NCBI GenBank assembly: GCA_022764085.1
Contig: JALERP010000111.1
Location: 1-54,580, forward strand
Length of the DNA: 54,580 nucleotides
Direction: 5' to 3'
From: Prevotella sp.
GTDB taxonomy: Bacteria; Bacteroidota; Bacteroidia; Bacteroidales; Bacteroidaceae
Both the position numbers and the translations under genes were made by a program. The notes under the pieces were generated by a model. It had not been told where the DNA came from, did no database searches, and saw only the letters and a list, made by a program, of their open reading frames with translations. Of the stretch, positions 11,024-21,598 are shown in pieces; the stretch's first letter is position 1, and the number at the start of each line of letters is the position of its first letter.

Positions 11024-11127
11024 GGACGTACGTCCAAGCATCCTCAGGACGTACGTCCTTACCCCCTCAGGACGTACGTGCATAGACCCTTTGAACGTAC
11101 GTCTAAGCACCCTATAGACGTACGTCC
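11024..11127. repeat. Five tandem copies of a 23-bp unit containing a 12-bp palindrome (GGACGTACGTCC)
   Basis: Palindromes start at 11024, 11047, 11070, 11093 and 11116, exactly 23 bp apart, with related 11-bp spacers (AAGCATCCTCA, TTACCCCCTCA, AAGCACCCTAT...). Confidence 0.95.
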
Positions 11128-11277
11128 ATGAAAAAGATAAAAAATACAGTAGGGAATATGATAACATTGGAATAAATTTATTCATTATTTATGTTAAAAA
11201 AACATATTAGGAATGGATGATTTTTTGTCGTTTCATAGGAAAAACGTAACTTTGCAGCTCAAAAAACCGAAAAAGAA

Positions 11278-12741
11278 ATGAAAATAGGATTTGACAACGA
11301 GAAATATCAGACTATCCAGTCTGAACACATCAAGGAAAGAATCTCACAGTTCGACGGAAAACTCTATCTCGAACTGGGAGGTAAATTGTTTGACGACCAT
11401 CATGCCAGCAGGGTGCTGCCCGGATTCCAACCGGACAGTAAGTTGAGGATGTTCCAGAAAATCAGTGACAGTATAGAGATAGTGATAGTTATCAGTGCCG
11501 CCGATATTGAAAAAAACAAGCAACGTGCCGACCTTGGCATCACTTATGATGAGGATGTGCTGCGTCTGCGCAGCGAATTCCAGAACAGGGGATTTATGGT
11601 GGGTTCAGTGGTCATTACCCATTATAACGGTCAGCCGGCTGCCATGGCTTTCCGTCAGCGTCTTGAGCGCGATGGTATAAAGACCTATTGCCACTATCTC
11701 ATAGAGGGTTATCCCCACAACGTGGCACTCATTGCCTCAGACGAGGGATTCGGTAAGAATGACTATGTTAAGACCGAACGTCCGTTGGTTATTGTCACTG
11801 CTCCAGGACCTGGAAGCGGCAAGATGGCAGTTTGTCTTAGTCAACTATATAATGAGAACAAGCGTGGCGTGAGAGCCGGATACGCCAAGTTTGAGACCTT
11901 CCCTGTATGGAACCTCCCGTTGAAGCATCCCGTGAACATTGCCTACGAGGCAGCTACAGCCGACCTCAATGACGTGAACATGATAGACCCGTTCCATTTG
12001 GAGGCTTATAACAAGATTGCCATCAACTACAACCGGGACATTGAGATATACCCTGTGCTCAATGCCCTTTTCGAAGGTATCTACGGTAATAATCCATACA
12101 AGTCGCCCACAGACATGGGTGTGAACATGGTTGGATTCTGTATCTCCGATGACGAAGTGTGCTGCGAGGCTTCGAAGAACGAAATTGTGCGCCGCTATTA
12201 CGATGCCACCAATAAGTTGGCAAACGGAGCCTGCAACGAGGCAGAGATAAGCAAGATACAGATACTGTTCAACCAGGCGAAGATAAACACATGTTTCCGT
12301 CGTACAACTATTGCAGCCAAGGAGTGTCTGAAGAGAACCGGTCACACATCATCTGCCATAGAACTGGAAGACGGTACTATCATCACAGCCCATTCAAGTA
12401 TCCTGTTAGGATGCAGCGCAGCCTTGCTACTGAATGTAACCAAGTATCTTGCAGGCATTGACCACGAGACCAAGCTCATTCCGCAGTCGATGATTGAACC
12501 TATACAATATACTAAGGTGAACTATCTTGGCGGTCACAACCCCCGTCTGCATACTGATGAGGTATTGGTAGCACTGTCGGTATTGTCAAATGTCGATGAG
12601 CGTTGCCGTCAGGCCTTGGAACAGTTGCCGAAGCTTCGCGGATGCCAAGTTCATTGTACCGTAATGCTCTCGGAGGTTGACCGCAAGATATTCAAGAAAC
12701 TTGGAGTGAATGTCACTTGTGAGCCGGTGGTAAAGAAATAA
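11278..12741 (+). CDS. DUF1846 domain-containing protein
   Basis: MKIGFDNEKYQTIQSEHIKERISQFDGKLYLELGGKLFDDHHASRVLPGFQPDSK is characteristic of the DUF1846 family. Confidence 0.93.
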   Translation: MKIGFDNEKYQTIQSEHIKERISQFDGKLYLELGGKLFDDHHASRVLPGFQPDSKLRMFQKISDSIEIVIVISAADIEKNKQRADLGITYDEDVLRLRSEFQNRGFMVGSVVITHYNGQPAAMAFRQRLERDGIKTYCHYLIEGYPHNVALIASDEGFGKNDYVKTERPLVIVTAPGPGSGKMAVCLSQLYNENKRGVRAGYAKFETFPVWNLPLKHPVNIAYEAATADLNDVNMIDPFHLEAYNKIAINYNRDIEIYPVLNALFEGIYGNNPYKSPTDMGVNMVGFCISDDEVCCEASKNEIVRRYYDATNKLANGACNEAEISKIQILFNQAKINTCFRRTTIAAKECLKRTGHTSSAIELEDGTIITAHSSILLGCSAALLLNVTKYLAGIDHETKLIPQSMIEPIQYTKVNYLGGHNPRLHTDEVLVALSVLSNVDERCRQALEQLPKLRGCQVHCTVMLSEVDRKIFKKLGVNVTCEPVVKK

Positions 12742-12752
12742 TTAGGAATTGC

Positions 12753-13601
12753 CTATGATATAATGGCATCGCGACATTGTTCCATCAGCCACTTTGGTGT
12801 GCTGGTGGCACCGCAGATGCCCACGGTGTTGACTCCTTCAAGCCATTCTTTCATAATATCCTCGGGTTTCTCTATAAGGTGACTGTTGGGGTTGACACTC
12901 TTGCATTCGTTGTACAATACCTTGCCGTTGCTGCTCTTTCTTCCGCACACGAAGAGAACGAGGTCGTGGCGTGTGGCGAATGTAGAGATGTTAGGCATTC
13001 TGTTGGCAACCTGTCGGCAGATGGTGTCGAAACTCCGGAATGTGGCTTGCGGAGATATGTGTTGCTGGATATACTCTATGATACGGTGGAACTCGTCGAG
13101 TGATTTTGTTGTCTGCGAGTACAGGTAGATGTCGCGTGAGAAGTCGAGTTTTTTCACTTCTTCAAAGTTAGCGATGACAATAGCCTTGCTTTCTGTTTGT
13201 CCCACAAGTCCGAGCACTTCAGCATGCCCTGGTTTTCCAAAGATTACAATCTGTGCATTAGGAAAACTGTCATATTGTTGCTTGATGCGACGTTGCAACT
13301 GTAGTACCACAGGGCATGTCGCATCAATAATCTCTATATTGTTCTGTCGTGCTATCTCGTAGGTGGAGGGAGGCTCTCCATGTGCTCTAAGCAAGACCTT
13401 GACTCCTTGGAGCTTTCTCATGTCATCATGGTTGATGGTGATGAGTCCCAGTCGTTTGAGACGCTCACATTCCATACTGTTGTGTACTATGTCTCCAAGA
13501 CAATAGAGAGTCTTGCCTGAGGCAAGCTCTTCTTCGGCTTTTTTGATGGCAGTGGTCACTCCGAAGCAGAAACCACTGCTATTATCGATTTCTATTTGCA
13601 T
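12753..13601 (-). CDS. ispH: 4-hydroxy-3-methylbut-2-enyl diphosphate reductase
   Basis: SGFCFGVTTAIKKAEE, LGDIVHNSMECERL, VLLRAHGEPPSTYE, DATCPVVLQLQRRI. Confidence 0.95.
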   Translation of the reverse strand: MQIEIDNSSGFCFGVTTAIKKAEEELASGKTLYCLGDIVHNSMECERLKRLGLITINHDDMRKLQGVKVLLRAHGEPPSTYEIARQNNIEIIDATCPVVLQLQRRIKQQYDSFPNAQIVIFGKPGHAEVLGLVGQTESKAIVIANFEEVKKLDFSRDIYLYSQTTKSLDEFHRIIEYIQQHISPQATFRSFDTICRQVANRMPNISTFATRHDLVLFVCGRKSSNGKVLYNECKSVNPNSHLIEKPEDIMKEWLEGVNTVGICGATSTPKWLMEQCRDAIIS

Positions 13602-13611
13602 TTTTTTTTGT

Positions 13612-13680
13612 AGGGGGTATAGGTGATGTAGGTGATGTAGGTGATGTAGGGGGGTAGGGGGTGTAGGTGATGTAGGGGGT
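13612..13680. repeat. GTAGGTGAT-type G-rich tandem repeat
   Basis: gtaggtgatgtaggtgatgtaggtgatgtaggggggtagggggtgtaggtgatgtaggggg. Confidence 0.9.
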
Positions 13681-14780
13681 TAATTCCTTAGATTTTGGAA
13701 ATAGATATTCAGGAGGTCGGCGGCGGCGGTGAAGCTTGTTTTCTCGCCGGCGAGGACAGTTGATTCTGCCTTTTTCAGAAGCGGACGGATGGTGTCGTTG
13801 CGATAGAAATTGGAGCGGAGATGCTCATTGATACTCTCGTACATCCAATACTTGCTCTGCTCGTTACGGCGGTACTGGAAATATCCGTTATGCTTCACGA
13901 AATCAATATATTCATACACCATGTCCCAAATCTCCTTGATGCCAGTGCCATAGAATCCGCTGTAGCATAATACCTTCGGGGTCCAACCACTTTCAGGTTG
14001 GGGGAAGAAGTGGAGGGCATTGCGGAAGCTGGTGGCGGCAAGGTGACATTTATCAACGTTTTCGCCATCGCACTTGTTGATGCATATACCGTCAGATATC
14101 TCCATAATACCGCGCTTGATACCTTGGAGTTCATCGCCGGTGCCGGCAAGCTGAATGAGCAGGAAGAAGTCAACCATGGAATGACAAGCAGTCTCGCTCT
14201 GACCAACCCCGACAGTCTCTACGAAGATTTTGTCGAATCCGGCAGCTTCACATAGAATAATAGTCTCTCGAGTCTTACGAGCCACACCGCCAAGACTTCC
14301 CGCAGATGGGCTGGGACGTATGAATGACTTAGGATGCTGGGACAGTTTCTCCATACGTGTCTTGTCTCCTAAGATACTACCTTTGGAGAGTTCACTCGAC
14401 GGGTCGATGGCGAGTACGGCGAGTTTTCCGCCGTAGGTGTTTAGAACGTAAGTGCCAAATTCATCGATGGATGTGGATTTACCAGCTCCTGGCACACCAC
14501 TGATGCCAATGCGTATTGAGTTTCCGCTATAAGGTAGGCATTTCTCTATCACCTCCTGAGCTTTGGCCTGATGTTGTGGATTGACACTCTCGATGAGGGT
14601 GACAGCCTGACTGAGGATAGTCACGTTGCCTTTCACTATACCTTCAACCATATCGTTTACAGTAAGTTCTCGACGCTTGAAACGCGAGCGGTTGAGGTAT
14701 GGGTTCACTATAGATGGTTGTGCTACGCCGTCATTGACGGTGAGAGCCTTGTATTCGCTGCTGTTTTCCGGGTGTTCCAT
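13680..14780 (-). CDS. meaB: Methylmalonyl-CoA mutase-associated GTPase MeaB/ArgK family
   Basis: GISGVPGAGKSTSIDEFG (P-loop), VLAIDPSSELSKGSILGDKTRM, FVETVGVGQSE. Confidence 0.95.
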   Translation of the reverse strand: MEHPENSSEYKALTVNDGVAQPSIVNPYLNRSRFKRRELTVNDMVEGIVKGNVTILSQAVTLIESVNPQHQAKAQEVIEKCLPYSGNSIRIGISGVPGAGKSTSIDEFGTYVLNTYGGKLAVLAIDPSSELSKGSILGDKTRMEKLSQHPKSFIRPSPSAGSLGGVARKTRETIILCEAAGFDKIFVETVGVGQSETACHSMVDFFLLIQLAGTGDELQGIKRGIMEISDGICINKCDGENVDKCHLAATSFRNALHFFPQPESGWTPKVLCYSGFYGTGIKEIWDMVYEYIDFVKHNGYFQYRRNEQSKYWMYESINEHLRSNFYRNDTIRPLLKKAESTVLAGEKTSFTAAADLLNIYFQNLRN

Positions 14781-14793
14781 TTTTAAAGTTGTT

Positions 14794-15912
14794 TTAAAGT
14801 TGTTTTATTTTTATGACGACCTTTGATTTGTTGGGGTCGTTGGTAATCATGAGGACACGAGGTTGTGTTCGGGCCTTGGACATGAGGTTGTGTTCTGCAG
14901 TTATCTTGAGAGTGGTCTTTTGGCCTGGGGCAAGTTCGGATTTACCCAGTGTCACCCGCAGTGCATCCGAGTACATGTGGAGAGAACGGATGACGAGTAG
15001 GGATTTACCGGTATTAGTTATTTCCACTTTAGTGGAAAGTTTATCCTTATTGTTGAAGTCCATCGTGATTTCTTCTTCCGAGAGGGAAATGCTTGGAGCA
15101 TTGAGCAGTTCAGTTTCCGTCAATTGTGAGAATGATGGTAGAAGAACAGCAGAAACGTTAACCTCGTTGTCTGGACTTACGGTGTCGCCCTTTCGGTTGG
15201 CAAGATGAAGTGTGGTCCTGGTTATTCCGAGATCATGTATGCGGTCGGAGTGTAGTGTAACTGCAATCTGTCCCTTTTCTCCCGGTCTCAGATACTCATA
15301 AGATGATTCAGCTGTGAGATAGGAAGGCAGATGCATGAGATTAGGTTCAAGAATTGCAGAGCCTTCATTGACAATATTTATCACTTCAATAGGCATATCT
15401 CCCCGATTGACATCATCAAATTCGAGGTCGAGTTTATCTACCCTAATATCTCCCACCTTATAAGGGTAGGCCTTTGAGTAGTCTTTCACCTCTTCCTTGA
15501 CGATACCAGTCATAGTGAGGTAAACCGGTTCTTTTGTGCCATTGGAATAGATGCAAGCCTCTTTGTAGAAATGACCAAGTTGTCGTGCGTCGTATGTTAT
15601 TTTGAGTTCAAAATTATCTCCAGCTGGTATCTCACTTTGGGGATATTCGGCTGATATACATCCGCAGCTCACCCTCACATCGGATATGGTAAGTCGCTTG
15701 CTGCCTTTGTTTTTCATTTTGAAAGTGGCAGTAACTGGTTTGTTATACTCTACTTTTCCGCAGTCGATGGTATTGTCAATTACCTGCAGTTTCTGGGCAG
15801 AGATGGGTAGGGCGAGAAAGGATAACACTATGCCCCCGAAGCCCTTGAAGCCCCCGAGGCCCCCTCCTAACCTCCCCGAGGGGAGGAATTGAAGAATGTC
15901 TTTTATATTCAT
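14794..15912 (-). CDS. DUF1573 domain-containing protein
   Basis: IDCGKVEYNKPVTATFKMKNKGSKRLTISDVRVSCGCISAEYPQSEIPAGD is the DUF1573 signature. Confidence 0.88.
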   Translation of the reverse strand: MNIKDILQFLPSGRLGGGLGGFKGFGGIVLSFLALPISAQKLQVIDNTIDCGKVEYNKPVTATFKMKNKGSKRLTISDVRVSCGCISAEYPQSEIPAGDNFELKITYDARQLGHFYKEACIYSNGTKEPVYLTMTGIVKEEVKDYSKAYPYKVGDIRVDKLDLEFDDVNRGDMPIEVINIVNEGSAILEPNLMHLPSYLTAESSYEYLRPGEKGQIAVTLHSDRIHDLGITRTTLHLANRKGDTVSPDNEVNVSAVLLPSFSQLTETELLNAPSISLSEEEITMDFNNKDKLSTKVEITNTGKSLLVIRSLHMYSDALRVTLGKSELAPGQKTTLKITAEHNLMSKARTQPRVLMITNDPNKSKVVIKIKQL

Positions 15913-15953
15913 ATTTTCTTAATTCTTAATTATTAATTTTTAATTCTTAATCT

Positions 15954-18900
15954 TTAATTTTTAATTTGTAATTCCTCTCCCGCTGCCGTTGCGCTGAATT
16001 CCGGGCTATAGGCACATTGTGCCGAACAAGTGCCGGTTTGGTAAGTGCCGGTGCGGTCGATATAATAATCCGTTTCTATCACTCGTTTGCCTTTGGGCAT
16101 AGAGTTGAGGTAGAAATTGGTGGTATTGTCCTTCGGCGAGCAGTATGCACCGTTTCTGTATCCTGTGAGCTGTTCCACAGGCTGCATACAGGCAGCACGA
16201 CGGTCAACAATTTCCACGAAGTCTAGGTCGCGGTCAGATGTGACAGTGATTCTCACTTTCACCCTTGCGCCAACCATTAAACCTCCATCGGGAAGAATGA
16301 TTTCACGTTTTACGCTAAGTCCCTGACTGCTCTTTCTTACATTTGTTGATTTTTCCATATACTGGGCATACAAAGCCCCCCATGCCGTACCTTCAGAAGA
16401 CTTGTTGAACGAAATGGTTTTCATTTTCCTGTCCACCGTGGTGGCAGTCTTTACATATCCCATACCGGCAGTGGCTTTTGGCATATTGAGCTTTTTGCCA
16501 TCGATAGATATTACGGTCTCTTCCTTGGGTGCCAGCATATCAGCAGATGACATAAGGAAAGCGAAAACAGCATTCACACTGTTAATAGGAGTGTCCCACA
16601 TTTGTCCGCGTTTCTCCTGAATCAGCCAACGTTGCATTTCATTAATAGTCATTATCTCGTTAGGAGATACAAGAGATAACGCCTCGATGGTAGCCACCTG
16701 TGTAGGAATACGATAGTCGCACCATGAATAAGAGGCTCGTTGTGTTTCAAAGAACCTTCCCATATCTTCTTTATATGTAGTGTATTCCTTGAGACTTCTG
16801 ACATATTCTGCAGCCAGTTTCTTCTCGCCGTTTCTGGCGAGAATGACAGCCGTCATAGCCTTTTCGTATATGGTTTGGTCTTTTATTTTCTTCTTCATAA
16901 GTGAGATGAGATAATCAGAAGCAGCTTTCGTTTCTCCTTGCAGTTTTCGTCCGTCAATAGCATTGGCATATAGATACTGAAGATGTATTGACGAGAAGGA
17001 TGGTAGCTTACTCTTCTTCATCTCCTTGACATCCTTGACAATCTCCTTGTCGAGGAAAGCGGCAGCAGCAGTCTTCATCTCCTTGGTGTCTGCATTCTCG
17101 CCAGTCATGAATTCCATACGCGCAAGGGTCTGAAGAATCTGTGCAGTCATATATGCAGAACCATTCATGCCTTTCCACCAGCTCCACGAACCGTCAGTGT
17201 TTTGTAGTTTCGAGAGTTTGTCAACAGCAGATGAGATACGTGCATTCATGGTGTTGTCATCAAAGAAGTCGCCGAGTGAGCGCTTTATGTCTTCTTCCTT
17301 GTCAGCGGCAGTCATCCATGGCGTTTCGCTGATTAAAAGAGCCTTCAGTTCTGCATTGCGGTTTAGACTGCTGTGAAGCGACTCGCCTCCGTTGCGTGCC
17401 TCTTCCTTCCATAAGTTGAATGTAGAACGAATACGCGGGTTGCTTTCCGCTATATGCCTTCCGAGAACGTTTGTATATAACACTGTGCTTTGGTCGATGG
17501 CGTTGTTGTCGCGTGCAGAACCTATGTAAGGCAGTGCCTGAACCATCATCCAAGCAGTGTTGTTGGTATATTCCACTGTCAGTTTGGCTGTATTGTCCTT
17601 AACGGGGAACAATTTGTCGATGTTGATTTCCTTAATCCCCTTGTCAATCTGTGTAAATGACACTGTCTCAGTCACCATCTCCCTATTTGGAAGTATGGGC
17701 AGATAATTCTGTTCTCCGTCCGAGAAACTATGTCCGTTATCGCTTATGCCGTTAGCCACAATTTTACATACCACAAGTGATGGTGTAGAGGCAGTAGGGG
17801 CAAAGTCGAAAACGACCGCTGTAGTCTTGTTGAGTTCCACGTTGAACGGTTTAGTATTAGTCAAGAACACCTTTCCGGTTTCGGGGTCAGACATCTCAAT
17901 TCGTACGTCTCCCCTGGCAGGGGCATTTCCTGTATTGAATATCTTTGCAGCGATAGTAGTATTGTCGCCCATTCGCACGAATCTTGGCATATTTGGCTGT
18001 ACCATGACTTCCTTTTGTGCCACGGTCTCGCCTTCGAGCATACCGTAAGACATGTCTTGTGTATGTGCCAGTCCGATAAAACGCCATGAAGTAAGAGTCT
18101 CGGGCAGTGTGAATGAAATGATGGCATTGCCTTTCTTGTCAGCAATGATGTTTGGGAAGAAGAACGCAGTCTCGTTCATATTCTCACGGATGACCTCCTC
18201 TTTTCCTTTCTCTTGTGCAAAAGCACTCTTTTCCTCTTGTGCAGCTTCATCGGATACAGCCATAGCCGCTTCTTTTACTACATGATTAAATATCTTCGAT
18301 TCATATTTCTCCACACCAGTTGCTGCGAGCTCAACCATACTCTTGTTCATACTGCCTACCATTGTCTTTCTCATTAGCGGCGAGTAAGAGTATTTCGTTT
18401 TTGTAGTGAACAATTCCGGGTCAAACTCAGACAATCTAAGTTGGGTGAAATTCATTTTCGCCAGTTTTGCGCAACCGGAAAGAGATAACCTTCCGCGGAA
18501 TGCCGTTTCCCATGACGTATATGGCATGGGAGTCCAAAGGCTTACGTTGACATACCAGTTGTGCTTCATAATCTGGTCGAGCGAAGCATCGTAGAGGGTA
18601 GCCATCATCTGGGCATCAGCAGGTTTGCCCTTTGCGTTGAGGATGCTCATTGTCCACTGTTCGCTTTGTCCTGGCACCAGTCTGTCTCTGAAAGTTGTCC
18701 ATTTCATCTGAAGCTTATTGTCTGGTATAGGTCTTTGTATAGTCTGTGAAAAACTATGCAATATACCGTCCTTGACCCATGCGTAAGTGAGGAGCAGTCC
18801 GTTTCCATATGCCTCCTTGTATTTGAATGTGCGGTTGATGAGAGCGTTGCTTATACTCTCACGCCCGCTCTCAAGCACCTTGTTGCCTGATATTATGCTA

Positions 18901-21446
18901 TATACAACATGAATGTCCTTCCTTGATGAACCAGCCTGCAAAGTCACGATACTGTTATGGTCGGCAAAATGATCGGCAGACACATAGAACCATTCGTCAG
19001 TGTCGGTACATGGAGTCTTGTCGTCGAGGTTAAAAACGATGAACTCCTGTCTGAGAGTGTCGCTGTCGCATAGAGCATACAGAGAGTGTTTCCCTGAAAC
19101 CAGTTTCGCTGGTAACAGGATAGGAGTCATTGTGCGTCCTTCGAGCCATTCACCTTCGTCGATTCTCATTCTCACGGAAGTGTTGACATCTATTCCAGCC
19201 TGGTTCTTGAGATAAACTGTTACGCTCTTGAGACTGTCCCCCAGTTCTTTTTCAGCAATGTTGCTGCTTATGGCAGTATTTTTGTTGCCCAAAGGAATGA
19301 CCATTTCGCCGCTTTGAGTCTCGCCGCTTATATCAGTAACGTCAGCCTCCACTGCGAAGTTGTAGAACATTCTGATATTTCCGTCATTTGGCATAACGAG
19401 TGGTACGGAAACATCGAAAAATCCGTCACCGTCGGTGATGGTCTCTTCCTCTTTAATAGTCTTGTTAGCAGTATTTTTGGAGTACCAAGGGCACCACCAC
19501 AGGGACGGACGGCGCACCACTCGGTATTTTACCTTTGCCCCTTGCACAGGTACTCCTGCGTATGACAATGCCTTAGCCTTAACACTTAGAGTGTCCCCCC
19601 CCTGATACTTGGTATTTACAGTTGGAAATTCCACCTTGAAAGTCGGTCGTTTATATTCCTCCACACGTATTCTTTTAATATACCCTCTTGTCCTTATGAA
19701 ATACGATCCCGACATTCCGCTCTCCGGCAGATTGAATTCAACGCTCATGGTGCCGAATTTGTCAGTCGTGGCTTCCTGCTCGTCAATGATATTATTGTTG
19801 GTGTCGCGCAGTTCGAGAGTTAAACTTTTGCCTTCAAGTGAATGAGCCTTCGTCCACGAGTCCTTGGCATATACAATAGCAGCCACTTTCACCTTTTGTC
19901 CAGGACGATAAATACCCCTGTCAGTAAAAATGTTGATGTTTTCCTCTTCCTTGCCTTCTGAGTCATTATAGTTAAAATCGCTCCACGCCGAGCTGTTCAG
20001 ACAAGCCTTGTCGTTGTCGGTGTATGTATAGTATTTCAGGGATGTCTTGCTTGGCAGTTGGTAGATAACCTCGCCGTTGTTATCACATGTGAGAGTCACC
20101 GTCTTGTTTTTGGACGAATATGTGCTGACATCAATTTTGGCTCCGCCAATGGGGTGTCCAGTAGTAGAATTGACCACAACGAACTTGATTTTTTTACCTG
20201 GAAGTGATTGTGTAATTGTAGTGATGTCGCTGACCCATAGGATAATTCGCTTAGTTTCAGTGACTGGGTTTGTAGAGAACTCCACAAGGTATGCTCCCTT
20301 TGGCAGAGCGTCAATCTTTATGGAGTCATTCTTAATAATCTCATAATTCGGTATTCCTCCGAAGTTGGCAGTTTTGGTCTGTATTGGATAATCAGACATC
20401 CTTGACTTTATGAATTTGAAGTCATTGGCGTTATCAGGAGAATAGTTTCTTCTACCGTCAATATCCACTTTATACAAGTTCATTGTCACGGTGTTCACGT
20501 TCCTGACATTCTTAAGTATAGCCCATACATCCATTCCCGATCTTATTACGCTTCTTGGCACTTCTGCAGTGAACATAGATCGCGTAAGTTTTTTTTCTGC
20601 ATGTCTGAGGTGCCCCATTCCTTGCCACTCCCCCCATTTGTCAAGGGCGTAATGAATATACCCAATCAGCTCTTCGGTAGTTACATCCTTACATTTGCTC
20701 ATGGCATCGTATCTTGCCATTGCCACCTCACCTGCAACGTCAATGTCTTCGTAAACATGTAGTATGGAGTCGAGAGCGAAAACCAGTGGCGATTTCCTCA
20801 CGATATATTGACCTGTGTTTTCCTTGATTTCCTTTTGTACGTATTTCAATGCGGAAATACATGCCGCGCGGCGGTTTCCGTTCTTGTTGTAATACTCATA
20901 GAGAGGCATATACTGTTCTGTCTCATTTCCTATGACGCTTAACAAGTCACCACCGAATATGTTCGCATTTGTCCCTTCCACAACAAATGGAGATAACAAT
21001 CCGGCTTTGGTTTTTGCAAGAAGTTGCACGTCGTTGATGGCCGCCTTGCGATACATCTTAGCCTTAGCTTCAGAATCTTTCTCCACGTCCGTTTTGTTCA
21101 TTCCGTTGTATAGCTTATATAGAATGGCAGCGTAAACAGACTTCATCACCTTGTTGTTGGTGCTGTTGTATGATGCTTCAATTCTTTTTAAGGCGGGCAT
21201 CAGCGAGTCAGGATTAATGACAGTAATAGCATTAAGAGCTTGTATTTTCGCCTTTAACAGTTGTCCGTAATCCTTATCCACCTCAGCCTTGTCAGCAATC
21301 TGTATAAGCAAGTCATACTCCGTTTGCGGCAGATCTTTGTCCTGTGCAGTTTTCACCTGTTTCCACAAAGAAGAATAGTTCTGCGCATCTAATGCGAGTG
21401 GTAGAAATATAATTCCTACAACGAGTATAGTCAGTATCTTTTTCAT
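15954..21446 (-). CDS. Alpha-2-macroglobulin family protein (MG2/TED-type)
   Basis: TDRGIYRPGQKVKVAAIVY, DKFGTMSVEFNLPESGMSGSYFI, SFTLPETLTSWRFIGLAHT, DGSWSWWKG...; signal peptide MKKILTILVVGIIFLPLALDAQ starts at 21446. Confidence 0.93.
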   Translation of the reverse strand: MKKILTILVVGIIFLPLALDAQNYSSLWKQVKTAQDKDLPQTEYDLLIQIADKAEVDKDYGQLLKAKIQALNAITVINPDSLMPALKRIEASYNSTNNKVMKSVYAAILYKLYNGMNKTDVEKDSEAKAKMYRKAAINDVQLLAKTKAGLLSPFVVEGTNANIFGGDLLSVIGNETEQYMPLYEYYNKNGNRRAACISALKYVQKEIKENTGQYIVRKSPLVFALDSILHVYEDIDVAGEVAMARYDAMSKCKDVTTEELIGYIHYALDKWGEWQGMGHLRHAEKKLTRSMFTAEVPRSVIRSGMDVWAILKNVRNVNTVTMNLYKVDIDGRRNYSPDNANDFKFIKSRMSDYPIQTKTANFGGIPNYEIIKNDSIKIDALPKGAYLVEFSTNPVTETKRIILWVSDITTITQSLPGKKIKFVVVNSTTGHPIGGAKIDVSTYSSKNKTVTLTCDNNGEVIYQLPSKTSLKYYTYTDNDKACLNSSAWSDFNYNDSEGKEEENINIFTDRGIYRPGQKVKVAAIVYAKDSWTKAHSLEGKSLTLELRDTNNNIIDEQEATTDKFGTMSVEFNLPESGMSGSYFIRTRGYIKRIRVEEYKRPTFKVEFPTVNTKYQGGDTLSVKAKALSYAGVPVQGAKVKYRVVRRPSLWWCPWYSKNTANKTIKEEETITDGDGFFDVSVPLVMPNDGNIRMFYNFAVEADVTDISGETQSGEMVIPLGNKNTAISSNIAEKELGDSLKSVTVYLKNQAGIDVNTSVRMRIDEGEWLEGRTMTPILLPAKLVSGKHSLYALCDSDTLRQEFIVFNLDDKTPCTDTDEWFYVSADHFADHNSIVTLQAGSSRKDIHVVYSIISGNKVLESGRESISNALINRTFKYKEAYGNGLLLTYAWVKDGILHSFSQTIQRPIPDNKLQMKWTTFRDRLVPGQSEQWTMSILNAKGKPADAQMMATLYDASLDQIMKHNWYVNVSLWTPMPYTSWETAFRGRLSLSGCAKLAKMNFTQLRLSEFDPELFTTKTKYSYSPLMRKTMVGSMNKSMVELAATGVEKYESKIFNHVVKEAAMAVSDEAAQEEKSAFAQEKGKEEVIRENMNETAFFFPNIIADKKGNAIISFTLPETLTSWRFIGLAHTQDMSYGMLEGETVAQKEVMVQPNMPRFVRMGDNTTIAAKIFNTGNAPARGDVRIEMSDPETGKVFLTNTKPFNVELNKTTAVVFDFAPTASTPSLVVCKIVANGISDNGHSFSDGEQNYLPILPNREMVTETVSFTQIDKGIKEINIDKLFPVKDNTAKLTVEYTNNTAWMMVQALPYIGSARDNNAIDQSTVLYTNVLGRHIAESNPRIRSTFNLWKEEARNGGESLHSSLNRNAELKALLISETPWMTAADKEEDIKRSLGDFFDDNTMNARISSAVDKLSKLQNTDGSWSWWKGMNGSAYMTAQILQTLARMEFMTGENADTKEMKTAAAAFLDKEIVKDVKEMKKSKLPSFSSIHLQYLYANAIDGRKLQGETKAASDYLISLMKKKIKDQTIYEKAMTAVILARNGEKKLAAEYVRSLKEYTTYKEDMGRFFETQRASYSWCDYRIPTQVATIEALSLVSPNEIMTINEMQRWLIQEKRGQMWDTPINSVNAVFAFLMSSADMLAPKEETVISIDGKKLNMPKATAGMGYVKTATTVDRKMKTISFNKSSEGTAWGALYAQYMEKSTNVRKSSQGLSVKREIILPDGGLMVGARVKVRITVTSDRDLDFVEIVDRRAACMQPVEQLTGYRNGAYCSPKDNTTNFYLNSMPKGKRVIETDYYIDRTGTYQTGTCSAQCAYSPEFSATAAGEELQIKN

Positions 21447-21598
21447 ATCGCCATAATTATCTTTTATCGTATGTTTATTGAAATAATGCGGCATTTATTG
21501 CAAATCTTGCATCAATCAGCCTACAAATTTACATAAAAAAGATAGATTGACCTTATTTATTAAAGAAAATTATGTTTTGTTTGGGGGAATTTAATGAA

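Noticed and set aside
11024-11127. CRISPR array
   Set aside because: Repeat core is a 12-bp palindrome with only 11-bp, mutually similar spacers; no cas genes in the window.
10991-11185. 64-aa minus-strand ORF over the GGACGTACGTCC array
   Set aside because: The 23-bp period is not a multiple of three, so the repeat is not selected as coding; composition is repeat-derived.
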